Part shown: positions 12,151-17,772 of the stretch, one piece after another | Position numbering within the stretch: position 1 is the first letter of the stretch | How the letters are laid out: each line of letters starts with the position of its first letter | NCBI GenBank assembly: GCA_003219095.1 | Contig: QHPM01000280.1 | Coordinates: forward strand, 1-17,772 | Length of the DNA: 17,772 nt | Origin: Verrucomicrobiota bacterium | GTDB lineage: Bacteria > Verrucomicrobiota > Verrucomicrobiia > Chthoniobacterales > UBA10450 | Reading direction: 5' to 3' | Translations under genes and position numbers: made by a program | The notes under the pieces: generated by a model | What the model was told of the DNA's origin: nothing | The model's database searches: none | The model's input: the letters and a program-made list of their open reading frames with translations, nothing else

Positions 12151-12552
12151 CTAGTGCCGTGTAGCGGCGCCAGGACCCGACGTACGCACTGCGCGCGGCT
12201 CCAACGGGATCGGTTGAAAACGCGGGACGCGAATTAGAATTGTTTCGTGCTCAGGCGGGCAGAGTCGCGCCACCTCCTTTCCGTCTAACGAATAGCAACG
12301 ATGGCGCGGGGGCACTGGGCTATCGTCATCGAAATAATCGCCGACTCGATACGAGTCGAACACTTCGGCGGAAACGAGTTGCCAGCGAACATGACCAAGG
12401 CGGTCGCGGAGGGCGAATTTGTAAGTCGCATCGATCCCGAGACTGTAAGCGAAGGGCAAAGGCCGGCCGGCTTTCTGCACAATCGTCCCTTGGTAAGCGC
12501 AGGCAATCAAGAGCGGAGCGACGCAGAAAAAAACAAAGGCTTGGAGTCGCAC
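12151..12552 (-). CDS. Small predicted lipoprotein, function unknown
   Basis: 133 residues from a GTG at 12552. The N-terminus MRLQAFVFFCVAPLLIAC is a lipoprotein signal with lipobox LIAC, so C18 would be lipidated and the mature part (about 115 residues) would sit in the periplasm or outer membrane. The mature part is mixed, with an acidic stretch (YFDDDSP) and two Cys (RCYSLDG, RLCPPE) that might form a disulfide. No family is recognised. The region has open frames on the plus strand too, but they lack signal or domain features. No Shine-Dalgarno sequence is evident. It stands alone, convergent with the kinase-MurQ gene. Upstream 12553-12709 shows no further gene. Confidence 0.6.
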   Translation of the reverse strand: MRLQAFVFFCVAPLLIACAYQGTIVQKAGRPLPFAYSLGIDATYKFALRDRLGHVRWQLVSAEVFDSYRVGDYFDDDSPVPPRHRCYSLDGKEVARLCPPEHETILIRVPRFQPIPLEPRAVRTSGPGAATRH

Positions 12553-12697
12553 GTACAGTTAGGTTGCTTCGAAGTCAGCGTTTTTCGCTGGCGGCTAAAT
12601 TGTAGTATTTCAGGCGCCCTGGAATCAATTTCTAAAACTGGCCATTTTCCATAAGCGCACTTCGGGCTTCTGGCACGAACTAGGGTAAACTCAACTC

Positions 12698-12702
12698 AAG
12701 GA
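12698..12702 (+). promoter_or_regulatory. Strong ribosome binding site fixing the start at 12710
   Basis: AAGGA lies 7 nt before the ATG at 12710. It is one of the few clear Shine-Dalgarno sequences in this window and supports the very short gene that follows. Confidence 0.7.
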
Positions 12703-12709
12703 AACCATT

Positions 12710-12859
12710 ATGCTTTGGACAATCTTCGTCATTCTGCTGGTGCTCTGGCTGCTTGGTTTGGTCAGTTCATATACCATGGGCGGATTCATTCACATCCTGC
12801 TCGTGATCGCGGTCGTGATTCTGATTATCAACCTCATCGGCGGCCGGCGGACGCTCTAG
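12710..12859 (+). CDS. lmo0937-like small membrane protein (49 residues)
   Basis: 49 residues starting MLWTIFVILLVLWLLG, with a second hydrophobic segment HILLVIAVVILIINLIGG, so two transmembrane helices joined by a short SSYTMGGF turn. Length, the ML(W)TI start and the GG-R end match the lmo0937 family of tiny membrane proteins (DUF5670), which are often annotated near stress genes but have no defined function. A strong AAGGA precedes it. The next small membrane protein starts 4 nt after its stop, so the pair is probably one transcript. Confidence 0.87.
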   Translation: MLWTIFVILLVLWLLGLVSSYTMGGFIHILLVIAVVILIINLIGGRRTL

Positions 12860-12863
12860 CCCG

Positions 12864-13091
12864 ATGCGGCCTGCGGGCATTGTTGGAGTCATCTTAATCA
12901 TCATCGGCATCATTGGCTTTGCCTACGGTGGGTTGGGTTGGAACACCGAAAAAAAGGACGCGCAACTCGGTCCCATTGAAATCAAGCACCAGGAAAAACA
13001 CGGGATCAATTTCCCGCCGATTTTGAGCGGAATTTGTCTCGTCGGCGGGATTGTGCTGGTGGTTGTGGGAAGCCGGCAGACTCAGGGATAG
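12864..13091 (+). CDS. DUF3185-like small membrane protein (75 residues)
   Basis: 75 residues with two hydrophobic helices: IVGVILIIIGIIGFAYGG near the N-terminus and ILSGICLVGGIVLVVVG near the C-terminus, separated by a charged stretch including LGPIEIKHQEKHGINFPP. This is the two-helix DUF3185-type layout; function is unknown. It begins 4 nt after the stop of the lmo0937-like gene without its own clear ribosome site, so it is probably translationally coupled. Region 13092-13202 after it contains only the shared motif copy B and short G/C-rich inverted sequence. Confidence 0.8.
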   Translation: MRPAGIVGVILIIIGIIGFAYGGLGWNTEKKDAQLGPIEIKHQEKHGINFPPILSGICLVGGIVLVVVGSRQTQG

Positions 13092-13164
13092 TAAGGAGCC
13101 GCGCCCGCGCTCACTGCGCGCCTGAGTTCGTCGCTAAACCAGCGGGCGCAGCCGCAACTGTTTA

Positions 13165-13199
13165 GCATCGTCCGCCGGAGCGGTCGATCCACCTAATCT
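13165..13199 (-). repeat. Post-stop shared motif, copy B
   Basis: Read on the minus strand, AGATTAGGTGGATCG (13199-13185) starts 3 nt after the stop of the HtrA protease and continues with a G/C-rich piece ending CGATGC at 13165. The 15 bases match 6994-7008 exactly, in the same position and sense relative to an htrA-type gene. The middle part differs, being longer here (ACCGCTCCGGCGGA). Confidence 0.6.
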
Positions 13200-13202
13200 A
13201 AA

Positions 13203-14666
13203 CTACTGCGCGTTCGCTTTCAGCACCGCAAAGGTTTTGCTGCCCTGACGGTCGAGATAGAGCAGGACGCCGCGTTTTGGATCAGCTTTGCTCAGGGCCT
13301 CGCGAAATGTCCGCACATTTGTCACTGGCTTGCCGTCCACTTCGGTAATCACATCTTCGCGCTCGATTCCTTGCGCGCCTGCGATGCTGTTATCTGCCAC
13401 ATCGGTTACGATAACCCCGCGCGCATCGCCGAGATGGAGACGCTCCGCTATTTCCTTCGTGATGTCTTGCACCTGCAACCCCAATTTGCTGACATCTTCC
13501 GGGCGGTTTTGCTCCGGCGGCACGATCTCGTTCGAAGCGCGGGCAATCTCATTTGGCAACTCGCCGGTCGTAACGGGAATCTCAATTGTCTGACCTTTCC
13601 GCCAAACCGTCAGCTTGACTGCCTGGCCGATTTTCTTTTTCAAGATCTCACGTTGCAACTGCGTATCGGTCGTCACCGGCGTGCCATCCACCTTGGTAAT
13701 GACATCGAATGGTCGGAGGTCACTTTTGTTCGCTGGCGCCTCCGCCTCGATCGTGCGCACCACTACCCCTTTGTCGATTCCCTTGAGCAAATCGCGGGTG
13801 TTTGGATTGTCGCCGACTGATTCGATTCGAATGCCAAGCCAGGGCCGTGCAATTTTTTTCCCGGCCACCAGTTGCTGGCCGATTTCGTTGGCCAGGTTGC
13901 TCGGAATGGCGAAGCCAAGGCCGCGGTTCAATCCATTGATCAGCGTGTTCATGCCGATGACCTTGCCATCGATGTCGCAGAGCGGGCCCCCCGAGTTACC
14001 AGGATTAATCGAGGCATCGGTCTGGATGTAATCGGAAATACTGTAACCGCCATTAGTGAAGAGTTTGCTCCGGCCTTTTCCGCTGACGACGCCGTAGGTG
14101 AAGGTGTAATCCAGCTTAAATGGCGCCTCGATGGCGAAGGCAAACTGCCCGACGCGCACCGCATCGCTGTCGCCCATCTGCACCACGGGCAAATCTTTGG
14201 CGTCGATCTTGATCACCGCGATGTCGGTCTTCTCATCAGTCCCGACGACTTTCGCCGGAAATTCGCGACCATCTTTTAATTTAACGTCGACATGCTCCGC
14301 CGCCTCGACCACGTGGAAATTGGTGAAGATGTATCCATCAGGCCGCACAATGAATCCGGAACCTTCGCTCTGAATCGGCTGCAAATTACGCGGACCGCGC
14401 CGCGATGAATTATCGTCCGGCTGTCCTTGGAAAAATAGATCGTCGAAATTGAAGCCTTCGTTGCCGTCGTTCTTTTTCGAAACCTCGATGATGACGACGC
14501 TGGGCGCGACGGTTTCGAACACTTTGGCGAAAGCATTGTTCAAGGCGTGAACGACATCCTTGCCGGAATCCGCTGCCGCCGGCGGAATGGTGGAGGAGGA
14601 CTCCTGCGCCAGAAGAGGCGAGGCGCTCATGGCGCCACAAAAAATAAGAGCAAATAAAAATCGCAT
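13203..14666 (-). CDS. HtrA/DegQ-type periplasmic serine endoprotease with two PDZ domains
   Basis: 487 residues from the ATG at 14666 (a GTG at 14684 adds 6 residues). Signal peptide MRFLFALIFCGAMSASPLLA. The trypsin-like domain has an intact triad: H118 (TNFHVV), D148 (KTDIAVIK) and S225 (NPGNSGGPL). PDZ1 lies at about residues 275-365 (RPWLGIRI.., DLRPFDVITKVDG) and PDZ2 at about 400-487 (LGLQVQDI.., GIEREDVITEVDG). It degrades or refolds damaged envelope proteins. An oddity is AIEAPFKL where the family usually has AIGNPFGL, in the segment before the TYGVVSG strand. It diverges from the gene at 14869. It contrasts with the triad-less paralogue at 5967-6983, and both share a 15-nt sequence after their stops. 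Confidence 0.95.
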   Translation of the reverse strand: MRFLFALIFCGAMSASPLLAQESSSTIPPAAADSGKDVVHALNNAFAKVFETVAPSVVIIEVSKKNDGNEGFNFDDLFFQGQPDDNSSRRGPRNLQPIQSEGSGFIVRPDGYIFTNFHVVEAAEHVDVKLKDGREFPAKVVGTDEKTDIAVIKIDAKDLPVVQMGDSDAVRVGQFAFAIEAPFKLDYTFTYGVVSGKGRSKLFTNGGYSISDYIQTDASINPGNSGGPLCDIDGKVIGMNTLINGLNRGLGFAIPSNLANEIGQQLVAGKKIARPWLGIRIESVGDNPNTRDLLKGIDKGVVVRTIEAEAPANKSDLRPFDVITKVDGTPVTTDTQLQREILKKKIGQAVKLTVWRKGQTIEIPVTTGELPNEIARASNEIVPPEQNRPEDVSKLGLQVQDITKEIAERLHLGDARGVIVTDVADNSIAGAQGIEREDVITEVDGKPVTNVRTFREALSKADPKRGVLLYLDRQGSKTFAVLKANAQ

Positions 14667-14751
14667 GAGTTCGAATTTCGACACGATCGAGCCGGTGCTT
14701 GTTCAAATGTAGACGCGCTTTGCGGGGACGCCACTAATGCCAGTCAGCGCC

Positions 14752-14803
14752 TGTAGCCGCGGCTCGGTGAGCCGCGCAGGCGTCGCGCAGAGACGCGGCT
14801 ACA
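14752..14803. repeat. Palindromic element between divergent genes
   Basis: The end arms TGTAGCCGCG (14752-14761) and CGCGGCTACA (14794-14803) are perfect inverted copies; inside are CGCGGCTC/GAGCCGCG (14758-14776, 8-bp stem, GGT loop) and GCGTC/GACGC. It lies in the htrA/zincin intergenic region (14667-14868). A reading frame starting at 14737 crosses it, giving an implausible Arg/Ser/Cys-rich N-terminus. Confidence 0.75.
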
Positions 14804-14868
14804 CCTGTGAGTTGACGCGATCTTTTCCTCTGCGATTATCGGTTGCGCGCGAGTATTGCCGTAAGCTG

Positions 14869-15555
14869 GTGAAGATTTGGAGGACAGCGCTGCTCGTCTA
14901 TCGCGAGTTGGACGTGGTGTTACGCGTTGATGGCAGCGAACGCCATTTTCACCAACTCGCGTCGGATCAGGAGCTGGTTGATGCGCTCGATTCGTTCCGT
15001 CGATTTCCGCACCTGGTTTCGAAGCTGACAGGTGGCAGAGCGGGAATCGAATACGAAATTGTGCGGCCCGATCACCCGCTTGCTTCTCTCACCCGAGAAT
15101 CGCCATCACGTTTCTGGCCCTCGCCCGATGACATTCGATCCGATCTGGATTCGTTCGCGCCGCCCGGGAAATACGATTCGATTTTCGTTTTCTGGCCCCA
15201 GCGGAATTTGAAAAATGGAGCCGCGGTTCCGTGTGATGCCTGGGGTTTGGCGATGGGCGCAAGCAAAGCGACTAATGGCGCGACCTACGCTGCAATCGCC
15301 AATGCGCCCTCATCCGCCTGGACAAACGAGGCTCGCGGTGAAGTCTGGCTCCACGAATGGTTGCACGGCGTTTGTGCGCATTTCGCGCAGCGTGGTCACG
15401 TTATGCCCGAGCGCGATGCCGACGGCGGCGAATTGCACGGTTACGTTCGTTCGCCAACCACCGGTTGGACAGATTATTATTGTGATTTAATGAACGGAAA
15501 CGTCTTGGAAGATGGAAAACGTTTCGGCATTCCGAGCGATGCGTGGGTGGCATAG
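14869..15555 (+). CDS. Putative zinc metallopeptidase-like protein with HEWLH motif, family not recognised
   Basis: 228 residues from a GTG at 14869; the frame is open from 14737, but that extension is encoded by a palindromic repeat. The hallmark is HEWLH at H162-E163-H166 within EVWLHEWLHGVCAHFAQRGH, a zincin HExxH embedded in a hydrophobic/aromatic helix, followed by ERDADGGELHGY, in which D/E/H residues could supply a third zinc ligand. It does not fit the metzincin HExxHxxGxxH spacing. No signal peptide or transmembrane segment is seen from the GTG, so it may be cytoplasmic, or the start may be misjudged. Earlier parts (KYDSIFVFWPQ, CDAWGLAMGAS) look like a globular catalytic domain. Metallopeptidase activity is inference from the motif. 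Confidence 0.68.
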   Translation: MKIWRTALLVYRELDVVLRVDGSERHFHQLASDQELVDALDSFRRFPHLVSKLTGGRAGIEYEIVRPDHPLASLTRESPSRFWPSPDDIRSDLDSFAPPGKYDSIFVFWPQRNLKNGAAVPCDAWGLAMGASKATNGATYAAIANAPSSAWTNEARGEVWLHEWLHGVCAHFAQRGHVMPERDADGGELHGYVRSPTTGWTDYYCDLMNGNVLEDGKRFGIPSDAWVA

Positions 15556-15593
15556 CCGTTTAGCGCAGTCTTCGACTAGTGATCGCGATCGTG

Positions 15594-15713
15594 TCCGGGG
15601 AGCGCACGCGCCTCGCGTGCGTTGTTGGCCTCGGCAACGATTTCTTTCCTGGAACAGAAAGCATTTTCGGCGGGGCGCCGAAATTGGCAGGCGAGGCGCG
15701 TGCGCTCCCCGGA
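15594..15713. repeat. Long perfect inverted repeat with inner hairpin
   Basis: The arms 15594-15616 (TCCGGGGAGCGCACGCGCCT..) and 15691-15713 are perfect 23-nt inverted copies separated by 74 nt. Within the spacer, TTTCGGCG/CGCCGAAA (15665-15683 region, GGG loop) forms a second stem. It occupies much of the 299-nt non-coding stretch 15556-15854 between the HEWLH gene and kamA; the rest (15714-15854) shows no gene. Confidence 0.85.
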
Positions 15714-15854
15714 AAAGACTTGCCGCCTAGAGTCCGAAATTGAATAACCGTGGGAGGCCGGCATCAGGCGAATCCATTCGAGGGGAGGCAGTTAAAACCC
15801 GATGCATTGACATGATTGTTAACGACGTTAAGTTTTTTATACACAAATACGAAA

Positions 15855-17069
15855 ATGGTGAATCTCACCGAGGGAATTGAGCAGGAAAAGGCGTTCCGCT
15901 CCTACGCGCCGGGCTATTGGTCTCGCAATGGCGGGATTGCGCCGGAACGGTGGAACGACTGGAAATGGCAGTTGAGAAATCGCGTCACTACGCTGGCCCA
16001 GCTGGAGGAACACCTTTCGCTGAACGAGGAGGAGCGCGCCGGGGTTTTGCTCTCAGGCGATAAGCTGGCGCTTGCGATCACGCCGCACTTTTTCAATCTG
16101 ATCCCGCGCGAAAATCCGGACGATCCGATCCGGCGGCAGATGATCCCGCGGATTGAAGAAACATGGGGTTCGCCCTACGATATGGCCGATCCGTGCGGTG
16201 AAGATTCGCACATGCCGGTGCCGGGGCTAGTCCATCGCTACCCGGATCGCGTGCTGTTTTTGGTAACCGACCGGTGTGCCGCCTATTGTCGCTATTGCAC
16301 GCGGAGCCGCGTCGTCAGTGGGGTGGGCGAACAGGAATTGCACACCGATTTTGAAGAAGTCTTCCGCTATCTCGAAAAACATACCGAAGTGCGCGACGTC
16401 CTCCTTTCGGGAGGTGACGCGCTCCTCTTTAGCGACGGTAAACTGGAGAATTTGCTCAGTCGTCTACGGGCAATTTCGCATATCGAATTCCTTCGCATCG
16501 GGACGCGGGTTCCGATTTTTCTTCCGCAACGAATCACGCCAGCGCTCTGCGCGATGCTGGCCAAGTATCATCCGCTCTGGATGAGCGTGCACGTTAACCA
16601 TCCGCGCGAGCTCACTCTTGAAGTAAAAGAAGCGCTGGAGCGGCTGGCGAATGCCGGCATCCCGTTGGGCAACCAAAGCGTGTTGCTCGCGGGCGTGAAC
16701 GACGATGTCGAGACAATGAAAACGCTCGTGCACAAACTTCTGATGTGCCGTGTCCGTCCCTATTACCTTTATCAGTGCGATCTCATTAACGGCTCGTCGC
16801 ATCTGCGCACATCTGTCGCAAAAGGCATCGAGATCATCGAAGGGCTGCGCGGTCACACCACTGGTTACGCCGTCCCGCAATACGTCATCGACGCCCCTGG
16901 CGGTGGAGGCAAAGTGCCGATCAATCCCGGCTACATCCTCTATCACGACAACGAGAAAATCGTGATTCGCAATTACGAAGGAAAAATCTTCGAGTATCCC
17001 GAGACTGGAAACGAAAACGTCCAGTTTGCGCCACAACGCGAGTACCACGACGAGTATTTGTATTCGTAA
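15855..17069 (+). CDS. kamA: L-lysine 2,3-aminomutase (radical SAM, PLP)
   Basis: 404 residues from the ATG at 15855; a start at 15816 would add 13 residues with no family match. Converts L-lysine to L-beta-lysine using a 4Fe-4S cluster, S-adenosylmethionine and PLP. The cluster motif CxxxCxxC is C141, C145, C148 (RCAAYCRYC). The PLP lysine is K353 in APGGGGK. D309 (CDLING) and D346 (VIDAPGG) keep the 37- and 7-residue spacings of the Asp293/Asp330/Lys337 set in clostridial lysine aminomutase; these Asp bind the lysine side-chain amine and are replaced in glutamate 2,3-aminomutase, which favours lysine. The WNDWKWQLRNR N-terminal motif is also typical, and the length excludes the shorter EpmB. 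The ablB acetyltransferase partner for N-acetyl-beta-lysine osmolyte synthesis is not beside it here. Confidence 0.95.
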   Translation: MVNLTEGIEQEKAFRSYAPGYWSRNGGIAPERWNDWKWQLRNRVTTLAQLEEHLSLNEEERAGVLLSGDKLALAITPHFFNLIPRENPDDPIRRQMIPRIEETWGSPYDMADPCGEDSHMPVPGLVHRYPDRVLFLVTDRCAAYCRYCTRSRVVSGVGEQELHTDFEEVFRYLEKHTEVRDVLLSGGDALLFSDGKLENLLSRLRAISHIEFLRIGTRVPIFLPQRITPALCAMLAKYHPLWMSVHVNHPRELTLEVKEALERLANAGIPLGNQSVLLAGVNDDVETMKTLVHKLLMCRVRPYYLYQCDLINGSSHLRTSVAKGIEIIEGLRGHTTGYAVPQYVIDAPGGGGKVPINPGYILYHDNEKIVIRNYEGKIFEYPETGNENVQFAPQREYHDEYLYS

Positions 17070-17078
17070 GCCAATTCT

Positions 17079-17147
17079 GTCATTCCGAGCGGAGCCGAGG
17101 AATCTCTAACTTGTTCAGAAATAGTTAGAGAGGTCTCGACTCAGGAA
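17079..17147. repeat. Decayed REP-like element / hairpin between convergent genes
   Basis: The left arm GTCATTCCGAGCGGAGCCGA.. (17079-17110) ends in TCTCTAAC, which pairs perfectly with GTTAGAGA at 17124-17131 (8 bp, 13-nt loop). The outer right arm (17132-17147) is decayed. The stop codon and last codons of the minus-strand hydrolase gene lie in this right arm. The hairpin sits between convergent genes and could end both transcripts, but no T-run is present. Confidence 0.7.
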
Positions 17148-17772
17148 CCGCGCCGTGGCGCAAAAACCAGTCAATTGCCAGTTTTGCGACCCGGTCGAGG
17201 GCGCCAGGCTGTTCGAAGAGGTGAGTCGCTCCGGGAACAATTTCCAGCTTCACTTCAGCGCGGATTTCACGTTGCGCTTGTTGATTGAGCGCGATCACTA
17301 CCTCATCCCTGCCACCGACGATCAGCAACGTCGGAGCCCGCACCTTTGGCAATGCGTCGCCCGCGAGATCAGGCCGGCCTCCGCGGGACACGACCGCTGC
17401 GACATCAGGAAATTCAGCGGCGGAGACGAGGGCGGCAGCGGCTCCGGTGCTCGAGCCGAAATAACCGATACAAAGGTCTCGGGTATTGGCCTGTTCGCTG
17501 GTCCATTTCGTGGCGAATGATAGCCGCTCGGCAAGTAACTCAATATTGAAACGAAACTCAGCGGTGTAGGAATCAATCCGTTCCTCATTCGCTGTCAGCA
17601 GGTCGAACAACAGCGTTGCCAATTTAGCGTTGTTCAACGTCCGTGCCACAAACTGATTCCGTGGACTGTGCCGGCTGCTGCCACTGCCGTGCACGAACAG
17701 AACCAATGAATGGGCCTGTTCGGGCAAGCTGAGAGCACCAGCCAGACTGGCTTCGCCAGCTGGAATCGTGAT
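17125..17772 (-). CDS. Alpha/beta hydrolase (dienelactone hydrolase-like), N-terminus cut by window edge
   Basis: The frame is open to the right edge; ITIPAGEASLAGALSLPE precedes an internal TTG at 17727, so the start lies outside. 215 residues are visible. An early VLFVHGSGSSRHSPRN motif gives the oxyanion region. The nucleophile elbow is GSSTG in GYFGSSTGAAAAL, the acid is the Asp of VGGRDEVV, and the His is in GATHLFEQPG, so the Ser-Asp-His triad is complete. This subfamily is annotated as dienelactone hydrolase or general hydrolase and is sometimes fused to a phosphoribosyltransferase, which cannot be judged here. The C-terminal residues PESRPL and the stop are encoded by a decayed repeat arm. 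Confidence 0.88.
   Translation of the reverse strand: MTIPAGEASLAGALSLPEQAHSLVLFVHGSGSSRHSPRNQFVARTLNNAKLATLLFDLLTANEERIDSYTAEFRFNIELLAERLSFATKWTSEQANTRDLCIGYFGSSTGAAAALVSAAEFPDVAAVVSRGGRPDLAGDALPKVRAPTLLIVGGRDEVVIALNQQAQREIRAEVKLEIVPGATHLFEQPGALDRVAKLAIDWFLRHGAVPESRPL

Noticed and set aside
12240..12654. Plus-strand open frames opposite the lipoprotein gene
   Set aside because: They are basic shadow-type sequences; the minus-strand frame has a proper lipoprotein signal.
12671..12687. TGGCAC as a sigma-54 -24 element before the lmo0937-like gene
   Set aside because: The -12 TTGC part is absent at the right distance (AGGGT instead).
14737..14868. Upstream start for the HEWLH gene
   Set aside because: The added 44 residues are encoded by the 14752-14803 palindrome and look non-protein-like; the GTG at 14869 is preferred, though it lacks a strong ribosome site.
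15512..15730. Short open frame across the 15594-15713 inverted repeat
   Set aside because: It overlaps the end of the HEWLH gene and mostly translates palindromic DNA.
15807..15843. TTGACA and TATACA upstream of kamA as a promoter
   Set aside because: The spacing is 25 nt, too long for a sigma-70 promoter, and no -10-like hexamer lies at 16-18 nt.

Overview
The window is a dense, GC-rich bacterial chromosomal segment with no phage, plasmid, rRNA, tRNA or CRISPR signature. Gene content (an ABCG-type half transporter, a YugP-like metallopeptidase, an ECF sigma with a non-zinc membrane partner, kamA, a kinase-MurQ fusion) and many dispersed palindromes with arms of the type GTCATCCCGAGC..GAGGGATCC suggest a soil bacterium, most likely Verrucomicrobiota (Chthoniobacterales/Spartobacteria type). 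Acidobacteria carry similar repeats, so this placement is an inference and not proven.

Layout. 2-2587: 3' part of an ABC ATPase-permease fusion, cut by the left edge. 2739-3869: M24 metallopeptidase flanked by two copies of one palindromic repeat. 4040-4738: YugP-like membrane zinc peptidase. 4844-6983: a compact run of ECF sigma factor, putative membrane anti-sigma factor and an exported HtrA-like protein whose three catalytic residues are all replaced. 7106-9855 (minus): CPBP intramembrane protease and NAD-dependent DNA ligase LigA, the latter with an apparent 22-residue in-frame deletion in its OB fold. 9856-10187: divergent intergenic region filled by a repeat and two hairpins. 10188-11966: fused sugar kinase and MurQ etherase, with a 58-nt palindrome lodged in frame in the MurQ half. 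11969-12126: compound three-hairpin repeat. 12151-12552 (minus): small lipoprotein. 12710-13091: two tiny membrane proteins (lmo0937-like and DUF3185-like). 13203-14666 (minus): complete HtrA/DegQ protease with an intact triad. 14869-15555: unrecognised protein with an HEWLH zincin motif. 15556-15854: non-coding, with a long perfect inverted repeat. 15855-17069: lysine 2,3-aminomutase. 17125-17772 (minus): alpha/beta hydrolase cut by the right edge; its last codons lie in a decayed repeat arm.

How the parts may work together. Envelope maintenance recurs: a sigma/anti-sigma pair, an active and an inactive HtrA, an intramembrane protease, stress-associated small membrane proteins, and a peptidoglycan-sugar recycling enzyme (MurNAc to MurNAc-6-P to GlcNAc-6-P plus lactate). 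The most interesting items are the catalytically dead HtrA paralogue behind the sigma/anti-sigma pair, the palindrome inserted in the murQ coding sequence, the LigA OB-fold deletion, and a 15-nt sequence shared just after the stop codons of both htrA homologues. No complete novel multi-gene defence or mobile system is visible.
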